From positions 1 through 15,056 of the forward strand of contig JAFASB010000361.1 in NCBI GenBank assembly GCA_019244985.1: a DNA stretch of 15,056 bases, in the 5' to 3' direction. The first letter of the stretch is position 1; the number at the start of each line of letters is the position of its first letter. This DNA is from Acidimicrobiia bacterium. GTDB taxonomy: Bacteria > Actinomycetota > Acidimicrobiia > Acidimicrobiales > AC-14. A model generated the notes under the pieces. That model searched no databases. It was not told where the DNA came from and worked only from the letters and a program-made list of their open reading frames with translations. Position numbers and translations under genes: made by a program. Below, one piece after another: positions 1-6,004 of the stretch.

Positions 1-137
1 TCGCCTTCGCGTTGTTGCTCACGGCCTCCTGGGCCTGGGCCGCCACCTACTACGGCTACGGCCTCGTCCCCGCCGAGGTCCGCAAATTCGTCGCCGGTGG
101 GGCCAGCCGCCTCCGCCCCCCGTTCTGGCGGTCCTAG
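1..137 (+). CDS. C-terminal fragment of a membrane protein (5' end outside window)
   Basis: An open frame enters from the left edge (first full codon at 3) and stops at TAG 135-137. It encodes about 44 residues. A hydrophobic Ala/Leu/Trp-rich stretch, probably one transmembrane helix, is followed by a tail with Arg and Lys. The last residues (PPFWRS) are encoded inside the first copy of the 49-bp element, so insertion of that element may have supplied the present stop codon. The function cannot be told from this fragment. It converges with the minus-strand operon that ends at 247. The evidence is only frame openness and composition. Confidence 0.4.
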   Translation, partial: AFALLLTASWAWAATYYGYGLVPAEVRKFVAGGASRLRPPFWRS

Positions 138-243
138 CTGCCATATAGCGACCCCCACGACCGCCAGAACGCCGGACCGCCTCCGCCGCCTCCCGTTCTG
201 GCGGTCCTAGCTGCCATATAGCGACCGCCACATCCGCCGGCGT
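119..243. repeat. Two tandem copies of a 49-bp palindromic element
   Basis: A 35-bp block at 119-153 recurs without mismatch at 192-226. Copy 1 (122-170) has perfect 12-bp inverted ends, GTTCTGGCGGTC (122-133) and GACCGCCAGAAC (159-170), around 25 bp. Copy 2 (195-243) has the same left end and core, but its right end is decayed to a CCGCC core in the expected register. A related 49-bp copy lies at 5860-5908. These two copies sit between convergent genes, where the inverted arms could form a bidirectional terminator. The arms could also be ends of a non-autonomous mobile or REP-like repeat. No T-run follows the stems. Confidence 0.8.
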
Positions 244-246
244 TCT

Positions 247-1164
247 TCAACTCGGCGTATTGATCGCCTGCTGTTCCGCCACACGCACGGCGGTCGAGGA
301 CGCGCGAGTAATTGCCGGGAGCGTTCCGCCCCCCGGGGCCCCTGCGACTGTGCAAGACACCGCCCAGTTCACCGTGGCCGTGATCGTGTAGGCCTCGCCG
401 GGTTGAGAAGAGGACGAGCGCAAATAGGTGTACGAGCACGTTGGAGATCCGCTCGCCGCGTACGGCGTTCCCGGTCCCACACAAGTGATCGTGTGCCCGT
501 CGCCCATGTTCCAGACGACTTGAGTCGCCGTCGCCGTCGCCGTCGCCGTGACGACGACAGGGCCGGCGTTCACCGAGTCGGACTTGGTCGCCAGGTCGCC
601 GGTTTGGACCCACAACCACGTCGTCAGCCCGGTCAACTGGTCAGTGCCGGAGGCCGGATCGGGATTCATGCGGATGTGCGGATTCGGCAACGGGAACTGC
701 TTCTCCGCCTGGACGGCGAGCGCCGCCGGATCAACCGGAAGCGCCGCTGCCGGATTGCCCGGCACACCCGATGACGGCCTCGGCACGAAGACGACGTGGC
801 CGCTGTACCCACAGCCGTCAATGAAGTAGTAGTCGCCCCCATTTGGATCAGGCAGTTCGGTGCCCGGTAGATGCGGGTTCGCCATCACGATGTACTTCAC
901 GTCTGAGGGATCGACCGCGGTATAGGTCGGCGTGCATGTCGGCCCGGAGCTGGCATGCCCTGCCCCGCCACCTTCGTGCGTGGCTGTTTGCGTATTCGAA
1001 GGCCCGGTCGCTCCTGGGTCGCCCGTACCGTGGTCGGCGCTCAGAACGGGATCGCTACTCCCGCCCGAGGTGACCTTCCCGCTGTTGGTGTCGGCCCACG
1101 CCAGGCTCGTCCCGCTCACGGCCAGAACGATCGCCCCCGCAGCCGCCGTAACTACGCGGGGCAC
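247..1164 (-). CDS. Secreted GDG-motif (PKD-like) protein B, last gene of the operon
   Basis: 305 residues with a GTG start. The N-terminus has a Sec-type signal peptide (hydrophobic segment, cleavage likely after SLAWA near residue 24), so export is expected. A low-complexity Ser/Gly/Thr linker follows, then a Cys-containing region and a C-terminal beta-rich domain with NMGDG and a Cys-GPGT-Y-Cys-Y-Y pattern, resembling PKD/Ig-like exported proteins of actinomycetes. It is a clear paralogue of the protein at 1682-2719: shared blocks include MNP..DQL..L.TWLW, MGDG and the identical C-terminal VRVAEQQAINTP. The start overlaps the upstream lipoprotein gene by 13 nt. There is no catalytic motif. 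A cell-surface or envelope role beside the pilus genes is inference. Confidence 0.85.
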   Translation of the reverse strand: MPRVVTAAAGAIVLAVSGTSLAWADTNSGKVTSGGSSDPVLSADHGTGDPGATGPSNTQTATHEGGGAGHASSGPTCTPTYTAVDPSDVKYIVMANPHLPGTELPDPNGGDYYFIDGCGYSGHVVFVPRPSSGVPGNPAAALPVDPAALAVQAEKQFPLPNPHIRMNPDPASGTDQLTGLTTWLWVQTGDLATKSDSVNAGPVVVTATATATATQVVWNMGDGHTITCVGPGTPYAASGSPTCSYTYLRSSSSQPGEAYTITATVNWAVSCTVAGAPGGGTLPAITRASSTAVRVAEQQAINTPS

Positions 1165-1685
1165 ACGCCCGCCTTCTCTACGACCTTTGCCACCTTCCAG
1201 GTCCCACCTTCGAGAAGCAGCGTGGATTCAAACCCGTGCTTCGTGTCGCCAGGATCATCCCGCAAAGCTCCCGTCTTGGCGTCGTACTGGTGTCCGTGGT
1301 CGATGATGCAGTCATCAACGATCGCAGTGTTGCCTTGGACAGAAACAACCTTCGGGTTGAGGTCGGATACGCCCCGTAAAACAAGACCTCTCGTCGCGCG
1401 GTCAAGGAGATAGAGGTGCACCTGGCGAAGCTCGTCGCCGGTCATGTGCTCGCCAAGCGTGGCGTCCAAGGTGGGATTGTGCGGGTCGGGTGCTGCCGTA
1501 ACGCGCCGATAGAGCTCGTCGTACCCTCGGTAGTCCGCGATGACTTTCGCGTTCACGTCGGTCGTCGTCGTCCGCGCCGCGACGGGCCTGGCTTTCGGCG
1601 TCGAGCCGCCTCCGCACGCAGCGAGGCCCACCGCCGCGACGGCGATCGCTGCTGCGACGCGAATTGAGTCGCCGAGCGCTTTCAT
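1152..1685 (-). CDS. Lipoprotein B (NTF2-like, hypothetical)
   Basis: 177 residues. A basic, hydrophobic signal ends in the lipobox LAAC with the lipidated Cys at residue 24, followed by Gly and a Thr-rich linker, so it should be membrane-anchored on the outer face. The C-terminal half, with a VDDC segment and a final G-WKV...GVC, has the pattern of NTF2/SnoaL-like actinobacterial lipoproteins; the two cysteines may pair. It starts with ATGA, overlapping the stop of secreted protein A by 4 nt, and overlaps the next gene by 13 nt, so translational coupling is likely. It is a diverged paralogue of lipoprotein A (2707-3249). Its function is unknown. Confidence 0.85.
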   Translation of the reverse strand: MKALGDSIRVAAAIAVAAVGLAACGGGSTPKARPVAARTTTTDVNAKVIADYRGYDELYRRVTAAPDPHNPTLDATLGEHMTGDELRQVHLYLLDRATRGLVLRGVSDLNPKVVSVQGNTAIVDDCIIDHGHQYDAKTGALRDDPGDTKHGFESTLLLEGGTWKVAKVVEKAGVCPA

Positions 1686-2719
1686 GGCGTGTTGATCGCT
1701 TGTTGCTCTGCGACGCGCACGAGCTGCGTGCTGGGGAGGCCGCGGATGACGCCGAAGTCGCCGGACGTTCCGTCCGTCGCCGTCCAGGTCACATGCCAGT
1801 CAATCCAAGCCGTGGCCCGGAACGAGTTGTTGGGGGCGTGTCCGGCTGATGACTTCTGGTACTTGTAGCCGCAGGGCGAAATCGCGTTCGGCTGCGCAGG
1901 GTCGTAAGCGGTGCCGGGGCCAGCGCAGGTAAAGGCGCTCCCGGGCTGACCGTCGCCCATCTCGAAGACCAGATCGACAGGCGTTGCGGTCGTGGTCGCC
2001 GAGATGGTGTCGATCGTCGCGGTCGCATGTGCCACGTGCCAGGTCGTCGGGTCAGTCCAAAGCCAAGTCGCAAGCTGCACAAGTTGGTCCTGACCCACCG
2101 GCGGATTCATGTGAATGGCAGGCGGGTCAAGAGGCGTGCGCTGCTTCGCGACTTGCGCCACCTCCGCGCCAGTCGCCGTCGGCGCTGGCGCGCCCCCCGG
2201 AGGAGGCGCCCCCACCGGCCACGTAAAGAACGTCAGGATTCCGGCGCCACACATCGGTGGGTTCGCGCATGAACTCGGATATCCGTTCCACACCGGAGTG
2301 TCCAGGGGAATCATGTGCTCGCCCGGTGGGGGGCAGTTCTTCGACCACCAGTCGAACCCAGGCGGCGGAGGCCCCGTAAGGACCTTCCCGTACAGCACGG
2401 GGTACTGAACAGGATCGATGTGTTTATACAGGCAGGGATCGGGCCCGCCACCGCTCCCGCCGTCGCTCTTACCCGTGCCGCCCCCGACCGAATGGATGCT
2501 CCCATTTCCCCCGGTACCGGGCCCTGTTGGCGAGGCAACGCCCGACCCGATGGAGCCCGGGTCGGCCGACGCCAACGGTGTCGGATCGGCGGATGACGAT
2601 CCGCTCGAACCGCCATTTGTGGGCGGGTTGCTCGCTGCATTTGCCACGGAGGCAAACGGCACCACGAGCACGCCTATCACCGCGGCGCTTGCGACTATCC
2701 AGCGCGCTATTCGGTGCAC
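1682..2719 (-). CDS. Secreted GDG-motif (PKD-like) protein A
   Basis: 345 residues with a GTG start 13 nt inside the end of lipoprotein A. It has a signal peptide (cleavage near SVANA, residues 24-28) and then a long Gly/Ser/Pro linker to about residue 95, typical of a wall-spanning spacer. A Pro/Trp/Cys-rich middle follows, then a C-terminal domain with MNP..GQDQL..LATWLW, FEMGDG, Cys-AGPGTAY, Cys-Y-Y and the same VRVAEQQAINTP end as protein B. It is about 40 residues longer than B, mostly in the linker. There is no enzyme signature. A surface-exposed structural or adhesive role is inferred only from export, linker and operon context. Confidence 0.85.
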   Translation of the reverse strand: MHRIARWIVASAAVIGVLVVPFASVANAASNPPTNGGSSGSSSADPTPLASADPGSIGSGVASPTGPGTGGNGSIHSVGGGTGKSDGGSGGGPDPCLYKHIDPVQYPVLYGKVLTGPPPPGFDWWSKNCPPPGEHMIPLDTPVWNGYPSSCANPPMCGAGILTFFTWPVGAPPPGGAPAPTATGAEVAQVAKQRTPLDPPAIHMNPPVGQDQLVQLATWLWTDPTTWHVAHATATIDTISATTTATPVDLVFEMGDGQPGSAFTCAGPGTAYDPAQPNAISPCGYKYQKSSAGHAPNNSFRATAWIDWHVTWTATDGTSGDFGVIRGLPSTQLVRVAEQQAINTP

Positions 2720-3249
2720 GGGCCACCGTTTTCAATCGTGGCCACTTTCCAGCCACCGTCTATGAAGGTGAGCGTTCCAGTTCTGAGCGTTCGTCGTGCA
2801 TCGGCATGGACGTCGACAGTGCTCGTGCGGGTGTTGTAAACGTCCGTGTGATCGCCCAAGCAATCTCGAACAGAAGCGTTCGTACCGTTCAGGGTCAGGA
2901 TCGTCGGACGTAGGTCGTACGTGCCCTTATAGACCTGCCCGGCCAAGTACCGGGCTTGCAGCGCGGCGATTGAGTTGTTGAGCGCGGTCCCGGTGGCCAC
3001 ATCCTTTAGACGAGGATCGAGCGGAGCGCCCCTGGTTCCGAGGTCTAGGTAGGTGTTCCAATAGTCACGCCAACCTTGCAGCACCGCCGCCTGCTGGGCA
3101 GTCTGCGGATCCGGGGTCGTCGTGGATGACACGGCGGCCGCGGATTTCGCCGCCGTGCTGCTCTTGCCGCCGCCGCCGCAGGCTGCCAGGACGATGGCCG
3201 CGAGAGCAGCCAGGGTGGCGATGCGGAGGCTGGTTTGGGCTCGTCTCAT
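2707..3249 (-). CDS. Lipoprotein A (NTF2-like, hypothetical)
   Basis: 180 residues, with the signal peptide and lipobox LAAC placing the lipidated Cys at residue 24, the same position as in lipoprotein B. A Gly, Ser/Ala and Thr linker follows. The C-terminal part has VRDC and ends in a TFIDGGWKV...GPC pattern like its paralogue. The start codon overlaps the chimeric upstream ORF as ATGA (4 nt), and its end overlaps secreted protein A by 13 nt. It is probably anchored outside the membrane and made together with the secreted protein. Nothing identifies a ligand or activity. Confidence 0.85.
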   Translation of the reverse strand: MRRAQTSLRIATLAALAAIVLAACGGGGKSSTAAKSAAAVSSTTTPDPQTAQQAAVLQGWRDYWNTYLDLGTRGAPLDPRLKDVATGTALNNSIAALQARYLAGQVYKGTYDLRPTILTLNGTNASVRDCLGDHTDVYNTRTSTVDVHADARRTLRTGTLTFIDGGWKVATIENGGPCTE

Positions 3250-3908
3250 GGTGCCGTCCTAGCGAGGCGCGCGGCTCGTTCGCCGGATGTCAGCTCGTTG
3301 TAGAGGGCGACGGTTTCGGGGTGAAGGTTTTCGAGGGGGCAGTCCTCCTCGATGACGTGGGCGAGCTCGTTCATCAGGGCTTCTACACCGGCCCGATTCC
3401 CCTCAAGGTCGGCGGCTTCCATGGCGTCGCGGTAGAGCTGCTCGTTGCCCGCGCTGGCGCGTAGGCCTTGGCGTGCTGCCCAGCGCGCACCCTTGGCGTC
3501 GCCAGCGTCGAGGCAGAGGCGGGCGAGCTGGTGGGCGGCGTCGGCAATCTCGTTCTCGATGCAGACCATGAACCCCTCGGCGTGGATGTCGGTGATCGAC
3601 TCGTCCTCGAGCAGACGTTGCAGTCCGGCGGCTGCGAACAGGGCGTCGTAGACGGCCTGGGCAAGCGCCTCTTCGGCGTCGAGGTGGAGGCGGGGCTGGC
3701 CGGCCTCGATGCGCTCTTTGGCCAGCGCGGACAGGTCCTCGTCGATGAGCTCGGCGGCGAAGGCCTGGCGCGCTTCTTGGGTCAGAGCCAGACGTCCGGC
3801 CACGTCGTCGTCCTTGCGGCGCTCCGCCAGCTTGGCGGCCACTCGCTCCCGCACCTGGCGCACCAACGCGAAGTTGGTGACCTCGGGCGTCACCCGATTC
3901 TTGGTCAC
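3246..3908 (-). CDS. Chimeric ORF: CpaF/TadA N-terminus fused to a BTAD-regulator C-terminus
   Basis: 220 residues from GTG at 3908 (overlapping the upstream stop as GTGA). Residues 1 to about 113 match the N-terminal region of a CpaF/TadA-type pilus ATPase: a charged helical segment, then AVYDALFAAAGLQRLLEDESITDIHAEGF, split here only for description. From about residue 114 the sequence changes to the helical repeat end of a bacterial transcriptional activator domain (ADAAHQLARLCLDAGD, then EEDCPLENLHPETVALYNEL at 188-207). The Walker A and B motifs and all catalytic parts of CpaF are missing, and so is any DNA-binding domain of the regulator. It therefore cannot power a pilus. The likeliest origin is a large in-frame deletion, or an assembly join. 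Family assignments are by eye. Confidence 0.75.
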   Translation of the reverse strand: MTKNRVTPEVTNFALVRQVRERVAAKLAERRKDDDVAGRLALTQEARQAFAAELIDEDLSALAKERIEAGQPRLHLDAEEALAQAVYDALFAAAGLQRLLEDESITDIHAEGFMVCIENEIADAAHQLARLCLDAGDAKGARWAARQGLRASAGNEQLYRDAMEAADLEGNRAGVEALMNELAHVIEEDCPLENLHPETVALYNELTSGERAARLARTAP

Positions 3909-4654
3909 GACGCCTGCTCCGCGAGCGCGGAGTTGCGCGTCTCCTGGTGACGAGCAACGCCGGCGATGGCCGAAGCGACGTCCCGAGCGGCCCGCACCAG
4001 GCTCGAACGGTTCAACGCCGCGGGGCTGCCAGGCTCGCCGTTGAGCATGGCCGCCGCCCGGTCGTCGCGTGGCAGGACTCCGATGACCTTGGCGGCGACG
4101 GCGGCCTCGACTTCGGCGGCCGAGTACGGACGCTCGCCGATGAGAACGACGCCAACCGGCGCGTCGGACATCGGCACGGCCAGGCGCGCACGCAGGTGGG
4201 CAACGCCGTCGAGGGTCGAGCGGGCGACAAGCACGACGATCGCCGCATCCGCCACCAGCTCGAGCACGGGTGAACCGGGCTGGACGCGGCCGCAGTCGGC
4301 GATCACGTCGGTGTCGGGCAGGGTGGCAAGCACCGGACCGAGGTGCTCCCACAGATTCCCGAGGGCGTGGCCCTGTTGTGCAGACGCGGGCCCCACGAGC
4401 ACTGGCACGCCACCCGGCAGCGTCTGGGTGTGGCTCCATACCTCTTCGGCTGACAGCGCGTGGCGGAAGCCGGCGCCCATCTGCACGAGCCCGGGATCGG
4501 GTGTCAGCGCGAACCGAGCGGCTATGTCACCGCCGGCCGGGTCCAATTCGGCGAACAGCACCTTGCGGGCGTTGCGCCACACGCTCGCCACCGCGAGGCC
4601 ACCAGTCGATGCGCCGCCGGCGCCCTTCACGCCAACCCACGCGATGAGGCTCAT
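3905..4654 (-). CDS. TadZ/CpaE-like MinD-ParA family P-loop protein
   Basis: 249 residues. The N-terminal strand is followed by a deviant P-loop, VKGAGGASTGGLA (residues 9-21), in which the usual GK(T/S) lysine is not present, although the KG of the MinD-type signature remains. ELDPAGGDIAARF (36-48) is the second ParA/MinD motif. Family members localise Tad/Flp pilus machinery at the membrane (TadZ/CpaE). Relatives with atypical P-loops may bind nucleotide poorly. It overlaps cpaB by 4 nt (ATGA) and the chimeric ORF by 4 nt (GTGA), so it sits in the standard cpaB-tadZ-cpaF order. With the ATPase gone it may have no partner. Confidence 0.8.
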   Translation of the reverse strand: MSLIAWVGVKGAGGASTGGLAVASVWRNARKVLFAELDPAGGDIAARFALTPDPGLVQMGAGFRHALSAEEVWSHTQTLPGGVPVLVGPASAQQGHALGNLWEHLGPVLATLPDTDVIADCGRVQPGSPVLELVADAAIVVLVARSTLDGVAHLRARLAVPMSDAPVGVVLIGERPYSAAEVEAAVAAKVIGVLPRDDRAAAMLNGEPGSPAALNRSSLVRAARDVASAIAGVARHQETRNSALAEQAS

Positions 4655-5361
4655 GACGCCGACTGGAGGACGAGGGTTACCTGGCTGACGCTGGCGGCGC
4701 CGGCCACCGCGGGGGCGTCCGCCTCGTCGACGAGGATCGACACCGAGGTGTTGTCGTTGTTGCCGCTGCCGTCGACGGCGAAGACGGTGGCCCGGCGAAC
4801 GAGTACGGCACCGGAGGGACGGTCGGGTCCGCCCGCCGCGGCCGCTCCGTCCCCGGCCAGCTGGGCCGCCGGTCCCGTGGCGACGACCAGGACCTCGTCG
4901 CCTTCCTTCAACCGCGAGGTCGGCATCTGGGCAGGCTTCAGCGAGAGGCCGATGACAACCTTGCCCTCCGTCACGGCGTTGCTAGTGGCCAGCTGCTTCC
5001 GGGTGAGCAGCGTGCCGGGAAGGAGCGTCACCGCCGCCGTCTTGCCGACGACCGCCCCACGGTCGTTGGCGGCGATGGCGCTCAACCCGGCTCCCCCCGA
5101 AAGCTCGACGGTCGACAGGTCGCCCGAGCGGACGACCTGGCCGGCCGGCACCTGATGGGCGACGGCCAGCACGGCCGTCTTCGACGTCGCCCGCATCTGC
5201 AGGACGGCTGCGATCAGCCCGCAGCCGACCATCAGCAGCACGCCGACCGCGATCAACGCACCGTTGCGTCGCGGCTTCGTCGGCGAGATGCGCATGCCGG
5301 GCGGCGTGTGTCCGTTGGTCAAGCCGCCCCCGGGGCGCGGCCGCATAGAGGTCGCAATCAT
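4651..5361 (-). CDS. cpaB: Flp pilus assembly protein CpaB/RcpC (SAF domain)
   Basis: 236 residues. I chose ATG 5361 because a GAGGAGAG ribosome site lies just upstream; the longer open frame has none and is less protein-like. A short basic cytoplasmic tail is followed by one transmembrane helix (about 34-56) and then an SAF domain (about 64-125, AHQVPAGQVVRSGDLSTVEL and GTLLTRKQL regions). A C-terminal beta-rich RcpC-like part ends near 232. CpaB/RcpC proteins are periplasmic or wall-side parts of the Tad pilus channel. It is the first gene of the minus-strand operon and couples to the next gene by ATGA. Confidence 0.85.
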   Translation of the reverse strand: MIATSMRPRPGGGLTNGHTPPGMRISPTKPRRNGALIAVGVLLMVGCGLIAAVLQMRATSKTAVLAVAHQVPAGQVVRSGDLSTVELSGGAGLSAIAANDRGAVVGKTAAVTLLPGTLLTRKQLATSNAVTEGKVVIGLSLKPAQMPTSRLKEGDEVLVVATGPAAQLAGDGAAAAGGPDRPSGAVLVRRATVFAVDGSGNNDNTSVSILVDEADAPAVAGAASVSQVTLVLQSAS

Positions 5362-5393
5362 CAGACGCTCTCCTCGGAGTTGTCGCTTGGCAG

Positions 5394-5416
5394 GTGACGT
5401 CGCGCCTGTGACGTCA
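5394..5416 (-). promoter_or_regulatory. Tandem GTGACGTC repeats upstream of cpaB
   Basis: GTGACGTC occurs at 5394-5401 and 5408-5415, a direct repeat with 14-bp period. The second copy lies in the perfect palindrome TGACGTCA (5409-5416). They are 33-55 bp before the cpaB start, between any promoter and the ribosome site. A related CACGTCAC lies farther up, near 5541. This could be an operator. No regulator can be named. Confidence 0.35.
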
Positions 5417-5507
5417 TCTCCTTGTCTTTGCCGGACCCTTACCGTTTCTGAAGGTTCCGCATACCGCACACTTGCCTCAAACTCAGCCTCCGTCACGAAC
5501 CATCTGC

Positions 5508-5528
5508 AAAATGACCCGGCCGGGCATT
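5508..5528 (-). terminator. Possible weak terminator after bldC
   Basis: Read on the minus strand, AATG-CCC, a GGCC loop and GGG-CATT (with one bulged T) can form a 7-bp stem, followed by a short run of four Ts. It lies about 35 nt after the bldC stop and about 150 nt before cpaB, so it could separate the two units. The T-run is short, so termination may be only partial. Confidence 0.3.
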
Positions 5529-5560
5529 GGCGACAACGTTCACGTCACCGCACGTCCGGA

Positions 5561-5764
5561 CTAGTCCCGCGGCGTCACGTCCAGGCCCAGCAGGGCGTGG
5601 ACGTCGGCGAGCCTGTACCGGTGGTGACCGCCGACCGTTCGATGGAGGGGGAGCGCGCCCGCTCGGCCCCAGCGGCCGACCGTCTTCGCGCTGACCCGGA
5701 AGAGCTGGGCAACCTCCGAGGCGGTCAGCATGCGGTCGAGCTCGGGGGTGTCAACGTCGCTCAT
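5561..5764 (-). CDS. bldC: BldC-family MerR-like HTH regulator
   Basis: 67 residues, very close to the 68 of Streptomyces BldC. The single winged HTH domain covers about 12-60: LTASEVAQLFRVSAKTVGRW (helix-turn-helix), then TVGGHHRYR (wing) and a final helix. BldC proteins bind AT-rich head-to-tail repeats as cooperative multimers and control development genes in Streptomyces; they lack the effector domain of true MerR proteins. The ATG at 5764 has an AGGAAGGA site 9 nt upstream. A sigma-70-type promoter is seen at 5798-5826. It lies upstream of the cpaB operon on the same strand. Confidence 0.85.
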   Translation of the reverse strand: MSDVDTPELDRMLTASEVAQLFRVSAKTVGRWGRAGALPLHRTVGGHHRYRLADVHALLGLDVTPRD

Positions 5765-5797
5765 GTGGAGTCCTTCCTGGCAACACGGAACGAGAGG

Positions 5798-5826
5798 ACT
5801 CTATGACAACTATCTAGGTTTGTCTA
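5798..5826 (-). promoter_or_regulatory. bldC promoter (-35 TAGACA, -10 TAGAGT)
   Basis: On the minus strand TAGACA (5826-5821) and TAGAGT (5803-5798) are separated by exactly 17 bp. Transcription would start near 5791 and give a leader of about 27 nt containing the ribosome site of bldC. The promoter sits at the edge of the most AT-rich stretch in the window. Confidence 0.6.
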
Positions 5827-5850
5827 TGTCTAATTATGTTTAGTACTGCC
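5811..5850. promoter_or_regulatory. Phased 10-bp AT-rich direct repeats, candidate BldC operator
   Basis: Four consecutive 10-bp units at 5811-5850 read TATCTAGGTT, TGTCTATGTC, TAATTATGTT and TAGTACTGCC. Neighbouring units share 7, 6 and 5 positions in register. BldC is known to bind asymmetric AT-rich direct repeats about one helical turn apart, head to tail. The array covers the -35 region of bldC, so autoregulation is a reasonable inference. The last unit is weak. Confidence 0.4.
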
Positions 5851-5859
5851 GACCACTTC

Positions 5860-5908
5860 GTTTTGGCGGTTGTCGGAGTGCCACAGACCCACCCAGGACC
5901 GCCAGAAC
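5860..5908. repeat. Third, diverged copy of the 49-bp palindromic element
   Basis: GTTTTGGCGGTT (5860-5871) and GACCGCCAGAAC (5897-5908) bound a 25-bp core, giving the same 49-bp length as the copy at 122-170. The right end is identical to that copy and the left end differs at two positions. The core differs, but shares a GCCA...GACC pattern shifted by a few bases. It lies between divergent genes here, so a terminator role does not explain this copy. Confidence 0.65.
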
Positions 5909-5946
5909 GGAACGCTCCGCCGGCCACAGCGCCGGACGACCGAAAC

Positions 5947-5999
5947 TGGCAACAGGAGCCACACAGGCGTACTGTGCCAACAGGCACGGAGTAGGGAGG
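5947..5999 (+). promoter_or_regulatory. Possible promoter and ribosome site of the HTH gene at 6005
   Basis: A -10-like TACTGT (5970-5975) lies 17 bp after a weak -35-like TGGCAA (5947-5952). A small GTGCC/GGCAC stem (5974-5987) and a clear GGGAGG ribosome site (5994-5999, 5 nt before GTG) follow. The ribosome site decides the start. The -35 is poor. Confidence 0.35.
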
Positions 6000-6004
6000 C
6001 AAGG

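Noticed and set aside
119..243. CRISPR array or integration site
   Set aside because: There are only two tandem copies, the second partly decayed; each is internally palindromic with 49-bp unit length, and no cas gene, integrase or tRNA is nearby.
480..560. Short CGTCGC tandem repeat around 521-550
   Set aside because: It encodes an Ala/Thr repeat (TATATATAT) in secreted protein B and is explained by coding.
3909..4439. N-terminal extension of the chimeric ORF up to 4439
   Set aside because: The extension is an Arg-rich shadow of the TadZ-like gene. The GTG at 3908, overlapping its stop, is the natural start.
5870..6004. N-terminal extension of the 63-residue HTH protein
   Set aside because: It would translate the right arm of the 49-bp element and has no ribosome site, while GTG 6005 has GGGAGG 5 nt upstream.
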